Source: Pseudopyrenochaeta lycopersici (lineage: Eukaryota; Ascomycota; Dothideomycetes; Pleosporales; Pseudopyrenochaetaceae). From it: 28,502 nt of DNA. Location: the NCBI GenBank assembly GCA_003313425.1, contig NHZP01000123.1:1-28502 (forward strand), written 5' to 3'. A program made the position numbers and the translations under genes. Shown here piece by piece: positions 1-10,800 of the stretch. Below the pieces are notes generated by a model, which worked only from the letters and a program-made list of their open reading frames with translations, did not search any database and had not been told where the DNA came from. The stretch's first letter is position 1. Every line of letters begins with the position of its first letter.

Positions 1-819
1 CGAACCGAGGTTGAGCAGATGTACAAGCCTGTCCATATTAGATACACCAAGATCGCAGGATTGCAACTTACAAGGAGTATGCCGTAGCGGTGTGTGATTG
101 TCGCTCTCCCTGTCCATAACCAATAGGACAAGCGCTCCACTCAGCTGACATAGTACCACGAGCGTGCTTGAAGAGATGACTCCGATCAGGAAACGTATGA
201 GAGATGGATTGCGACCTCCTGAGCTCTTACGCAGGTGTAACCGCGAGCACGATACCACCGCAGAAAGTAATGGCGGAATGGCAAGATGCAGATGAAACGT
301 GTAGTTTGGAAGCATTTCATCATTCCTGATCCACATGAGCGAACTTGCAGCAACAAGTTGAGATGGCTACTTACTTCATCCATGCTGCAAAGTCAAACAG
401 AGCAAATGACATGGAGATACAGTATATGAGGGGAGTAGCCCAGGAGGGAGGTTGAAAGTTCACGCGACGTATGATGCGGGCAAGCTGTATGTACTGTTGG
501 CAAATAGGCCTTACGTTTTGAGGAAAACGATCTACATTGATTCCAGAGTAAAAGCTGGAGCGTACTGAAATGCACTGCATCCAAGCAACGAACCTTCTGT
601 TCCGTCAGGAGTGCCATCGCTGCAGAGACAATAGCAGCACCAAATGCCACTATTTGTACAACTCCAAAGATGAAGGCCAACGGCCGCTCCAGGTAGCTCT
701 CTGTTCGCGGAGTATGGTCTGAGTTGGGGCGCTCTAGCATCAAGCCAGCCGAGAAATATACTCAAGAGCAGTCCGCACAGAGAACAAGCGAGGAAGCCGA
801 CAAGAAGCAGGTATCCCAT
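1..819 (-). CDS. Multi-pass membrane protein, partial, with frame breaks
   Basis: I do not recognise the family. Read from ATG 819, the first segment is a hydrophobic helix (MGYLLLVGFLACSLCGLL). A one-base shift near 741 continues into DHTPRTESYLERPLAF and a second helix (FGVVQIVAFGAAIVSAAM). A second shift near 580-590 leads to a third helix (LIYCISMSFALFDFAAW). A 49-bp intron at 326-374 (donor GTAAGT, acceptor CAG) joins in frame to a segment with two more hydrophobic stretches that stays open to the left edge. A second likely intron, 29-71, has GTAAGT and a TCTAAT branch site. At least five membrane segments are expected. Alternatively, translation starts at ATG 740 and the first helix is not coding. 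The consistent alternation of helices and splice signals argues for a real gene. The two shifts are both of the +1 type seen elsewhere in the window. The gene is divergent from the one at 1655, and its 3' end lies outside the window. Confidence 0.5.
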
Positions 820-1586
820 GGTGAGATAGTAGGTAAGTAAGGCACCTTGAAGAGAAATCTGTCATTCTATATATCTGCCAGCACAGGCCGCCGTGCGCCA
901 GCATCCCACTTCATGGGCCTTTGGGACACCGCATGCATGAAGCAGTGGCATCGATGCACTGCCATGATCAAGATGCCCTAGCGGTGTGGATCGATATGTG
1001 AGACCGAGCTATGGTGGGTATGGCCATGTGTGTGGTATCCTTGTTGTATTCGATACGCCTGGCGGGCATCTGCTCTTTGAGTTTGACGAAGATCTGGAAG
1101 ACGTGGACGCTCTACAGGCCTGTTTCTCAAAGATATTATTTTGGCTTAAATGGCAATAGGTATTCAAGGTCGCTCTCACCACTCTAATGTGAGTGACATC
1201 CCGCGAGGTATCGGTCCATTCAACAGCGGCAACGGGTGGCTTGATGCTCCGCCACCGGACATGGCGATGTCTGACGACTGATGCCGTGGGGACGCCACTG
1301 ATGAGTAACCAAAGAAGCAGGGAGAACCCAGAATTGCTATGTGCAAGGCCGACACCACCATCCCTGACTCTGTGCCCACAAACCTGGCAAGGCATGCCCA
1401 GGCCTTCTGCCGCGCCTATTCACGGCCTGAGACAGGCATGTCACACCGTGATCATTAGCTTGACCCAGTCTCAATGACATGAGAAGGCATGCCCGAACGC
1501 TGAGGCGCTAAGAACCAGGACTGCGTAGCGTCCAAGCCGCCGAAGCCTATCATGGACTGGGTTTGGTGGCAGGGTGGCAGAGAAGC
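820..1586. other. Divergent intergenic region
   Basis: This stretch separates two divergently transcribed genes and should hold both promoters. ORFs of up to 128 codons on both strands have no recognisable domain, no biased composition and no splice signals supporting them. I see no repeat. Confidence 0.5.
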
Positions 1587-1594
1587 TATAAAAG
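1587..1594 (+). promoter_or_regulatory. TATA box (TATAAAAG)
   Basis: A canonical TATAAAAG lies 61 bases before the ATG at 1655. It is followed by a pyrimidine-rich leader (CATCCTCATTTCCTCTCAGC) typical of fungal transcription start regions. The ATG context has A at -3. Confidence 0.6.
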
Positions 1595-1654
1595 GGGTCC
1601 CGTACCTGTCAGCATCCTCATTTCCTCTCAGCAACTTTTTTGAACTACTCAAGG

Positions 1655-2328
1655 ATGCACGCTTCGCAACCTCCAAAGAGCGGCGTACCGACGGTTGTGG
1701 ACGACACTGACAACGCGAGTGTACGTGTTCATGGACAATACAGAGCACGCTGACCCTACCAGGACACATCTACAGTCCAAGAAAGTGATTCAGAAGGTAC
1801 CATGGCAGCATGGCGGGTACGTGGCGACCATTACTCCAGTTAGCTGCCGCCTCACATTTTTTGGATATAGGCAATCGCAAAGCCGGCCAAACCAAAGAGC
1901 AATGCCTCCGCCTCCCCGTCGTACAGCCGCATGTTTAAGTACCCTAGGGGTATGAAACGTGCAAAGTCTCCAATCGAGGATGACTCGGAGGACGAGCATC
2001 AGAGGGTAGGAAGCAAAGTTCCCAGGGCGTACAGTAAGTCCTCCTGCTCCCTGCTCTACCTGCCAGGTCGCTGAATAGCCTGGAGGACCCCAATTACAGA
2101 ATCCTCCCCGCAAACTTCGTGTCTGAGATGAGCGGAAGGCTCTCTGAAGCAGAACAAGAGCTCTCTCAAGTCAGGGAAAGGATAATTGTCCTGGAGAACG
2201 AAAAGATGGAGTTTTTGGACGCCATAGCACAATTACTCGATCAGCACAAACGCAAGGCCGGATTTGGGACTTTTCAGGAGACAGAAAGAGTTTCGGCCGC
2301 TGCTGACAAGAGGACTACGGCTACATGA
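1655..2328 (+). CDS. Small coiled-coil protein, four exons, hypothetical
   Basis: No family is recognised. Proposed exons are 1655-1720, 1763-1816, 1871-2028 and 2100-2328, giving about 168 residues. Introns 1 (42 bp, GTACGT, GCTGAC branch, CCAG) and 2 (54 bp, GTACGT, ATAG) keep phase 0. Intron 3 (71 bp) uses a phase-compatible GTACAG donor at 2029 and TTACAG acceptor. The stronger GTAAGT five bases later would break the frame, and a 38-bp version ending at 2066 is also in phase. The N-terminal half is Ser/Lys/Asp-rich with a basic-acidic patch (KRAKSPIEDDSEDEHQ) that could act in nuclear import. The C-terminal half is a heptad-like coiled coil (SEAEQELSQVRERIIVLENE). The TATA box and consistent splicing support a real gene, perhaps a nuclear scaffold or dimerising factor, but that is inference. 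Confidence 0.5.
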
Positions 2329-3149
2329 CCTATGAAGAACATGGCCAAGTTGGCACGGTACGGTTGGGATGGATCTGTATCGACAGACAATTGGTCTCCT
2401 ATACGGAAGGCTCCAGCTTCCGATTTGCCACGACACCATGCATATAGATGTACTGTAACTGCACTTGAGAACGCGTGAGGGAACGAATATGCAGAGTTCC
2501 AGGCAAAATAGTAAAACGAGTTTAATTCAAGCAGATGAAAGTCACTGTCCATCAGAGTTCTAAATTTGGATAGCCAAATTGGACATCATGTTAGCTAAAA
2601 TGGATATCCATATATATCCAGCCAAATCAAACTCCCTTGTTTGGATATCCATTTGGATATCCTCGAGGAAACTCCGCAGATTGCTGCACTCCAAGGGCAG
2701 TTTGGTGGATACTATGGCCCACTAGTATTTATGGCCTTCCCTGAGCACAGCTAGAAATCAACTAACCCTCCGCAGGCGTTGGAAGGTTCTAACAATAAAA
2801 TTTCACGATGTGGGGCTCCAGCAGGGCTACTGTCTCTCGACCTTATGCAAGACAGAGCTTAACTCACGAAAAAGCTTTAGAAATTCGCGAAGAGAGGGAT
2901 CATTGCTGTCCTTGTAGAGATAGTTTAGCAAGCAAGCGGCTATGTGCTCACACCATACGAGTGGGAGAGTGCATGCGGAGCCTGCGAAAACGCCAACTTA
3001 TTTCTCATCGTCGACTAAGCATTAACAGCTCTGCGGTGTGGCGCACCGTTTGCACATCAGCTGCCTCAGTTCAGGAAGTTTACGCCCTCCTTTGTCTATT
3101 TTGCAAATCCCTTGCAACAACCGGATTAGCCATCTTCTAGAACGGCCTT
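2329..3149. other. Intergenic, repeat-derived
   Basis: Apart from the GGATATCC cluster listed separately, I see no gene here. The 110-codon ORF at 2808-3140 (+) has no recognisable motif. The low-GC patch around 2510-2660 and the remnants to the right suggest old transposon sequence. Confidence 0.35.
2565..2662. repeat. Clustered palindromic GGATATCC motifs
   Basis: TGGATATCCA occurs at 2601-2610 and TTTGGATATCC recurs at 2640-2650 and 2652-2662. A related TTTGGATAGCC lies at 2565. GGATATCC is self-complementary, so the cluster reads the same way on both strands. Such repeats are common near the ends of hAT-type and other DNA transposons, but no terminal repeat or target duplication is visible. 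Confidence 0.4.
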
Positions 3150-3364
3150 TGTTAAGATGGGCGATGAGGGCAGTGGTTAGTGATGCTGTCAGATTCAAGG
3201 ACTATTTGGCTTGATCTTTGATGAATTTTAATGATGAACATGATTGATTGTGTGTTCTCTATTTTCTGCCTTTTTGTGTATCCCTCCGCCAAGTGGTTAC
3301 ACCCGAGAGTTTGTGCTACCATCTAGGATCTCGCAACTTGGAGATCCACACGTGACATCTAACA
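3150..3364. repeat. Possible solo LTR (TGTTA...TAACA)
   Basis: The 215-bp segment begins TGTTAAGATGGG and ends CATCTAACA, so it has the TG...CA ends and a short imperfect terminal inverted repeat of a long terminal repeat. The flanking 5-mers (GCCTT and CCCTA) do not match, so there is no target duplication. No primer-binding site, polypurine tract or retroviral-type ORF adjoins it. It may be an old solo LTR or chance. Confidence 0.2.
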
Positions 3365-3409
3365 CCCTATCGGGCCTTACATCTGACAGATGCATTGAAC
3401 CGGACTGAT

Positions 3410-3448
3410 CCTGAAGCAGAGCCTGCTTCAGGGTGATTCATTGAATCA
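3410..3448. repeat. Two adjacent dyads beside hAT remnant
   Basis: CCTGAAGCAG (3410-3419) is perfectly inverted as CTGCTTCAGG (3423-3432). Immediately after, TGATTCA (3434-3440) is inverted as TGAATCA (3442-3448). They lie just beyond the 3' end of the hAT remnant and may be its subterminal repeats. The rest of 3365-3548 shows no gene. Confidence 0.4.
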
Positions 3449-3548
3449 GGGCTCAGATTCAGTTTGATTCAATAATTCGAAGCGGTGATGTATGACGTAC
3501 GGTGTAGCAGTAGTATTATGGCTTGTTGCCCTCTAATTTATCCTCTAG

Positions 3549-4070
3549 TCACGCAAACTCCTGTTCCGTAGACTCTATAGCCCTCTGAACCGCTTCATCT
3601 GTCAGAAAAGTCTCATAAGAAAGCCCAGTCGTGACCCAATGCTTCAAGCACTCCAGCATCTCTAGCGTCTTGATTGAAAGCCTCGTTCGATCCCATGAGA
3701 CCGTACGCCGAGAACTACTAAATATACGCTCCACCTCTGCGGACATCGGGGGTATAGATGGTATGTTGATGGCCAATAAACTGAGTTCAGGATACGTCTT
3801 CTGCTGCGTTGGCTCAAGCCAATATTCAAGCGGAGACTGTTCACCAATAGAGACAGGAGTAGCCTGTAGAATTAATTAGCTTAACTGTAAAGAACATTCA
3901 GCAAACATACTATGATAAAACGCTCAAAGTCATCACCTATTGTACTACCAACATCTATATTTAAATACCTCTCACGCTTCCATCGCTCGTATGGCGTTTC
4001 TAGCGAATCTTGAGTAAAGCCGCTGCTCTATAGGTGGCTTGAAGTGGTCTTTCCATAATTTTCTAACCTC
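3549..4070 (-). pseudogene. hAT transposase, C-terminal remnant
   Basis: The reading frame ends at 3549. It carries the hAT C-terminal dimerisation signature: SPLEYWLEP, TYPELSLLAINIPSIPPMSA, EVERIFSSSRRTVSWDR and LSIKTLEMLECLKHW. A 47-bp intron at 3864-3910 (GTATGT, CTACAG) joins it in frame to an upstream exon 3911-4027 (ETPYERWKRERYLNIDVG). A further piece in another frame (LWKDHFKPP) lies just before. Everything N-terminal to this, including the BED finger and most of the RNase H-like core, is missing. It differs from the complete element at 14725-17815, which has no intron and reads SIPPMSDEPERVFSLAG, so it belongs to a separate hAT family. The element is dead but its remaining frame is surprisingly clean. 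Confidence 0.75.
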
Positions 4071-4517
4071 TCGAACTGCCCTATTGTTGAGACAGACGCG
4101 GATCGAATGCGTGCGGGTCTAATCGAGCTTGGCACGAGCAATGCCATCGATCGAGCGCTAGAGGATGTATCCTGGAAGCCACTCTTCGCCGAGAAGAAGA
4201 CCGAGGAGGTTGTCAAGACTGCTCCGAAGTCGAAGGAGCTGAAGTCGGAAATCGCAGCAGAGAAGAGCCGACAGAATCTACAAAAAACACTGGTTGGCAA
4301 CATAAAAGTTGTAATGGATCCTTTTTTTGCGAAGCCAGGGCCCCCGATGCCGAAACCCAGTTTTGGAATTTTAAAGTGAAAGAGGGAGGACCAACCGAAT
4401 AAAGAGCTTGAAACACCCTCAACCAAAGCGCTTCCGCCAGAAGAGGCAGCGGCAGGGGATATACCAACGAAAAAGCCAGCATTGATATCCGCGCTAGTTG
4501 AGTACGACTCTGACTGA
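4059..4517 (+). pseudogene. Broken ORF of unknown function
   Basis: The frame is open from 4059 to 4517 except for one TGA at 4377-4379. Its product contains LIELGTSNAIDRALEDVSWK, a Lys/Glu-rich stretch and a Pro-rich stretch. After the stop it continues in the same frame through a Glu/Pro/Ala-rich tail ending LVEYDSD. The unbroken frame on both sides of the stop suggests a once-coding sequence with a nonsense change. No start codon is certain; ATG 4107 is internal. It meets the hAT remnant on the other strand at about 4060, so one truncated the other, or it was carried by an element. I do not recognise the family. Confidence 0.35.
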
Positions 4518-4873
4518 CTTCCATCCTCAGGCTTTACAAGGACGATGAACAACGAGCGATTGACGAAGACATATTTGCATTCACGGCGTTTTGGGAATAT
4601 GGCATATGATACCCCTCCTGCGATTGACATTAACTTCGTTTTTTTCGTAAACTTGATTACATAGAAAATACTATTCCTCAGACATCGAAAAGGAAATACA
4701 GGGTATAAACACCAGAAGCTCCAACGCTAGAACGCTTCATCCTCCCAGAATAAGCAAAGTAGAAAGTCATTCATTCTTTCCCTAGATTTATTGTCAGATT
4801 ATGTGGTCTTTCACTCACTTCGTTGTTGCAATTTCATATCCCTTTTCATCCTCTGCAATTTTTGACTTTCCTT
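4518..4873. other. Region downstream of the PKS
   Basis: This holds the PKS 3' flank. Two T-runs and AT-rich patches may include its polyadenylation region, but no specific signal stands out. I see no gene. Confidence 0.4.
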
Positions 4874-7800
4874 TTACTGGCCTCGCCCTCGCTCTCGCTC
4901 GCTCTGGCCACCAACCCGTTCAGCAATTCTCTCAACTAAACTTTCAATACTCGTCGCCTGCAAGATGTCAAATACACTGACTGTCACCTTGGTCTCGCGC
5001 TGGATCCAGTTCTTCATCTCGACGGCGACCAGCGAGTCGGTTCCATACGCGCTCATCGAGCGAATAGCATCCAGCTCAGACGGATCCGTCATTAAGCTAC
5101 GAGAAAGCTTATTGATGAGGGCAGTCTGGATATAATATTTCGCCTGCTCGGTGGGCGGCGCGGAGGCGAGTTGAGCGGCCAGCGAGAGGGAAGCTGGCGT
5201 TGCCCCGTCGTTTGTAGACTGCACTGTAGTTTCGGTCTTGAAATGCGGGCGAAGGTACTCGAGATGACTTAGTACTGGATCCTTTGCGAAGAACGGCATA
5301 TTGCCTTCCTTCATCGTTGCGATGTCGAGATAAGAGTCCAGTCCCGTAACTAAATGGCCGGTCATTGGCTGTCGGATTCCCAATTCGATAAGTGCTAGCA
5401 TCTCTGCTTCGTTAATGTGTTTGAACTCTTGCACTTTGATCTTTTTTCCGCTCTCTTCTTCTCTACCACATATCCCACGCCGCCGACAATACCTGGATCA
5501 ATTGCCGTGGCCGGCAAGCCTAGGTTATTGCGATACTTGGCCAGTGTGACTTGATAGGCACAGCCCGCGGCGTAGTTTGATTGTCCTGCATTGCGGATGA
5601 AGGAGTGGAGAGAGGCGACAAGGATGAAGAAATCCAAGGGTTGGGAGAGTGTGGCTTCGTGGAAGTTCTTTGAACCGTGGACTTTGGGGAAGATGGTTGA
5701 TGTCCACTGTTCATGCGTCATGCTACTGAACAGCGAGTCGTTGAGTGTCATGGCGCCCTGTATGACGCCGCGGATAGGTGGGAAGGTCTTCAAGGTGTCT
5801 GAGGGAGTGGATGAGAGGGCGAATGCATCGGAGATGTCGCACTGGAGAACTGCGGTGCGAATGCCGAAGTCTTCGGGGGAGGAGATGAAAGACGATGCTT
5901 CGGCGGAAGAAGCACCAGAGCGGGAGACGGAGGTTAGGTTTTGGCCACCGTGGGTGGTTAGCCAGCGAGATATGCTGCGCCCTAGACCACCGAGACCGCC
6001 GGCGAGGAGGTAGGATACGTCTGAGTTAAAGAGGATGCTCTCGGGCGGTTTCTGTGCAACCTAAAAACCTGTCAGCCTTCCATTTCGAAAGAAATGGTAA
6101 TATGAGGTGCTTACTAAGACCTGATCACCTGTGGTCGGGACCATGATCGCTCTGCTCGTATACTTCTCATTCGGCACCATTTCGATTGCTTCAGTCAACT
6201 TTGACCATGACCTCAAGTCGATCGGCGAAACTGCTTGCAACTTCTCGTCCATAACGAACTTCATCGCCTCCTGGAAGATTCTGCCGGCAAGTTTGACATT
6301 CTGTTGACGCAGGTGTGCCATGTTGACGGACGTGAATGACACACTCTTGTCGAATGGAGCCATTTCCAGCCGCGCATTGGTCTGTGAGTTGTCCTTTGCA
6401 AGATCAATAAATTTGCCGAAGGGTGCGACGCAGCTGAATGTAGCCTGAAGTGCTTCGCCTGAAAGCGTATTCAAAGCAACATCCACACCACGGCCCTTTG
6501 TTGCTCGCCGGACTGGAACAACAAACTTCAGATCTTGACTGGAGAAGATTCGGCTTGGATCAATGCCGTATGACTCTGTGAGGTGAGTCTTCTCCTCGGC
6601 CGAATTGACAGTCACGAAGATAACTGCTCCAAGCATCGAGGCGATCAGAAGGGCAGCTTGACCGACAGGAGCTGCAGCTTCGTGAACGAGGACTGTATCA
6701 TCAGCCCCTATGCACGCTGTGTGTACCAAGGCATGAAAGGCAGTAGAATAAGCTACTGGAATGTCGCGGCGGCCTCAAAGCTCGCATCATCGGGAATTCT
6801 CTGCACAAAAGTTGCTGGAGTGCGGACATGCGCGGCGAAAGTGCCGGTGCACCAGGCAGTGACACGATCACCCACCGAGAGACCTGAAATGGTATTACCA
6901 ATCTTTGTAACAACACCCGCGCACTCTTGGCCTAAGTTTTGATTCGAAAGTTCACCACTAAGTATTTGGATGCCCTTTGAGTCGAGATTGGCAGCTTGAA
7001 CTTCGACCTCAACTTCTTGAGGCAACATCGGCCGTTTCGCTATCGGATCGCCTTCGAAGACAAAAGGCCCCTTCAGGCCTAAGTCGGAGACTTTGAGCTT
7101 CAGCCGGCGATCTCTTTGTACGATATCCTCCAGCTGTGGTGGCAGCGATAACGGATCGGTGCGTCTGACAACGAACTTATTCGACGTCTCATCCTCAACT
7201 GCGCGCTTGATATGAAGCACGCCCCCTCTCTCAATGAATTCGCCGTCATCAGACACAGAGTAAGATCCTGGGCTCAATTGCTTTTCGTATATGCGGTACA
7301 AAAGGTCAGCGACCCCCTTGGCAGGTAACTTCTTCTCCGCATCTAGATCGACAGTGATACAAGAGAATGCTTCATGCCCTGCTCTCAAGGTACGAGCAAG
7401 CCCCTGGAAAATTGCAAGCTCAGGGCGCTCGGGGTTGGAAGACGCTGCTCCACGAGTCACCCAAATTAGGCCCGTGTATATGTCAGCGAAGCGTTGGAGG
7501 GTCTTAAATTGGTCAGTCGAAGGGCTGGCGAAGAGTGGTTCATCAAGCTCAACAAAGCTGACGCAGATTGTGCCGGTTATATCTTGCTGTTTCAGCCTAG
7601 ATAGCGACGCAAGCTGTACTTGAAGGCCTGCCCTTTCCATCCTGACCTTAAGCGCCAACGGCATGTCTAGCCTGTTTACCTTGATCGGAAAGTCGGAGCA
7701 CAGGATGGTAATGAGAGGGTTCTCTGGCGGCCTGGGCAAGCCATTGCAGAGAGTTGACCTGGTTTCGACGGCCGTGGCTATCATGAGCCTTGTACCCTCC

Positions 7801-10800
7801 TCCAGCGGGTCCAGTACATCCGGGCTACTTGCTTGAAGACTACCGAAACCAGTAGAGCGCAGCACATCTTCCCACTGAGTCTCAGTGAGCAGCGGGCCAT
7901 CAGTCCGCCACTCTTCCGATGCGTTCCACCAGCCTGGTAGTGTGCCAAAGATGACTGAGGCTGCAAGAAGGCGATTGGTCATTTCAAGAAGGATGAGTTT
8001 GCCTCCTGACCGTAAAAGCTGCCGTGCATGTGCCATCGTGCGATGCATGTCGGATGTGGCGTGGAGTACGTTGGCTGCAACGATAACATCGTAGGACGCA
8101 GGCTTGAAGTCCTGTGTTTCAGGATCTTGCTCGACATCGAGCTTCTTAAAGTTCATGAACTGCGAGAAGTCCTCAAACTTCTCTGCGGCGCGTTGGAAGA
8201 AGTAGGATGAAATGTCGGTGTATGTGTACGACTTCAGTCGCGGGTACGTGTGGACATCTTCACAGCCCTTCAGCCCTTGAAGCGTCGGAACCGTCGCACC
8301 ACCCGTACCAGCGCCGATCTCGAGATAGTCTAGGTTGGGATACTTATGGGAAAGCATGGTGACGTATCGGGATATCTGCGCATATGTATTGGGCATTCCG
8401 AAGGCGGTGGTGTAGCAGTCTTTCAGCAGATTCTCCTGCATCATCAACGCGAGAGGTTCGACCTCTTGTCTGAATACTGAATGTAGGGCCTCCCCTACTC
8501 GTACTAGAAGCCTGCCATCATACGCCGTCTGATGATTTCGATAGTACTCCACAAGGGCCTGAAGTTTAGTGGCAGTCTCGGGGTTGTGAAGCTGGTGCCA
8601 CTCATCTGTTTGCTGTGGATGTGTCTTCGCTAACACAGCGTCTCGCAGCTCGCACAGGTTCCGATAGAACTTTTGATTGTGAGGAAGCATGGTAGATACG
8701 TCATCGTCGTTGACTTCGCGAAGGGCTTTATCGATGAAATAGTACGACAGCAACTCCAGTTGCCTGACAGTCTTCGGTCGATCATCTGGTCGTGGTGCCG
8801 CTTGTAGCTCCCGGTCCAGGTTTTGGCGGTCAATGGGTCCCATCAGGCTCCCAGATCGGCTTGTAGCAGTGCTTTGCCAATGACTGCACCTCGATAGGCT
8901 CATTGGCATCATTGATAGCAACAAACTTGAACCCATCCATGAGCACCACTGGCTTCGAAGTGGATGGATCCAGGGCGAAGATGTTGGCTTTCGCTTCTCT
9001 TGATCCATGTCGCTGGGCGCTGACTACAACGTTGAGTTGGTCGCCGATTTGGGCGGCGATATCTGCAGAAATCGATATTTCTTCCATGAATGTGGGTACC
9101 ATTGCACCCTTCAGTTTACGAAGTTTGGGACCCCCAAGGGCTGCAAGTGCGAGCTGAAGAAAGCTACCTAGAGTAGCAGGATGTAATAATCGATCATGCT
9201 CAAACACTTTCGGATTGGCGATCCGCGTGTGGGTCACTTCGATGGCCCCAGCAACTTGAGCGGGAACATGAGGATCGATGGTTATGCTTTGGAGGCCTTG
9301 GAATAACGGTACATACGAGAGACCAATGGCATCAACGCTCTTGTAGAAGCAATTCGGCTCAATTTTTTGCGTGCCGTCTGCACGCGCTTCTGTCCATTCA
9401 CTCAGGCATGTCTGCGTCAACATCGTTGCCAGTCGCTTGGGTCGACACGGAAACAAGACCCCGACAATTCTCAACCCATCCTCCATCGTTGGGATACGAG
9501 AAGACACGAAACTCGTGCCATACGTCTGATAGGGCAGTGCCGCTGCTCGATTGGCAACGCATGCAGAATGAGATTTCGACACCTTCGTCGGATTCGGGGA
9601 CGACTAGTGCTCTAGAGATACTGACCTCTCGTAGCCTGTACTCCAATACGTTCTTAGATCCTTGGGGTAAGAATGTCGATGGTGCAATAATGCACATCTG
9701 TCTGCAAGCTTCTATTGCCATACAGAGGTAGCCGCAAGCTGGAAATAAGACGTCGCCCTGAACGACATGGTCTCTAAGCCAGGGCTGTTCTCGAGGTCGC
9801 AGGAAATTCCTGAAGCGAGGTTCGATCGGGTTCCAGTCATAGACTGGTGCACCAAGAATGTCAGTTCTAGCGAATTGCCGAAGACGGTAATCACGGCTGA
9901 GTCGGGACTCGCAACAGTAGCTGCGAGTGTGGTTCCAAGGATACCGAGGAAGGTCTGTCAGGACGCATAGAGACTGTTTCGGCTCACTTGGGAAATTGAC
10001 TGCGTGAAGGTTGACTGGGTAGTTGTTGGCGCACAGGTGGCCAACTGCTTCCAGCACAGTGGCATCGGCAGGTTTGTTGCGGATGAGTGTGGAGAGGTAT
10101 TGGATGTGCGACTTTTCTCCGAATGTGTTTTCGAGAATCTCTCGGACGGGGAGTTTGAATAGGGCATGGGTTCCAACTTCCAGTATTACTTCTACTCCGT
10201 AACTCTCATCTACCGACGGCATTGAGCAGAGCTTTTCTAACGCACCAGAGAAGCGTACGCAGCCAACAAGGTTCGATACCCAGTATTCGGCGCCTAGCTG
10301 GCGCTGGTCGACAACGTCTTCTGTGACTGAAGAGAACATTGTCGCCTGTTGCTCGCCATCTTGTCGTACAACGCGTGCCTCTTGGAGCCGCGCAAGATAT
10401 TCTTTAGCGATTGCCTGCATATGATGCGAGTGATACGCAGTATCTACTTGAAGCATCCTCGCAAAGACACCTTTGGCAACTATGGCCTTGTGGAGTTCTA
10501 CCATAGCTTTAGTATCACCAGAAACTGTTACGCCACGAGGACTGTTAATGCAAGCGATGACAGCTTTTCCAAACTTGTCGTCCAGCTCAGCGAGTTCGTT
10601 GTTTGCTTCTTCTTCAGAAAGGCCGACAGCCATCATACGGCCGTCGTACCCAAAGCGCTTCACTTTTGGTGTTAATAAGCCACGAAAGAACGCAACAGTC
10701 ATTGCTGACTCAAAACTCAACGCGCCTGTGGCATAGGCAGCGGTGATTTCACCACTCGAATGGCCGATAACGGAGTGGGAGTGTACGTTCCATGCGGAGA

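Noticed and set aside
1009..1395. 128-codon minus-strand ORF
   Set aside because: No motif, biased composition or splice support; it lies in the divergent promoter region.
4028..4630. 200-codon minus-strand ORF
   Set aside because: Its Ser/Phe-rich product is the shadow of the Lys/Glu-rich plus-strand ORF, and its end overlaps the hAT remnant in the wrong frame.
9380..9450. An intron at the first PKS frame break
   Set aside because: Available GT-AG pairs are only 12-48 bp apart and would remove conserved DH-edge sequence; a single extra base at about 9400 explains the change with no other loss.
8830..9582. A separate gene starting in the middle of the PKS
   Set aside because: The frame carries the second half of the DH domain and joins the frames on both sides, so it is part of the PKS.
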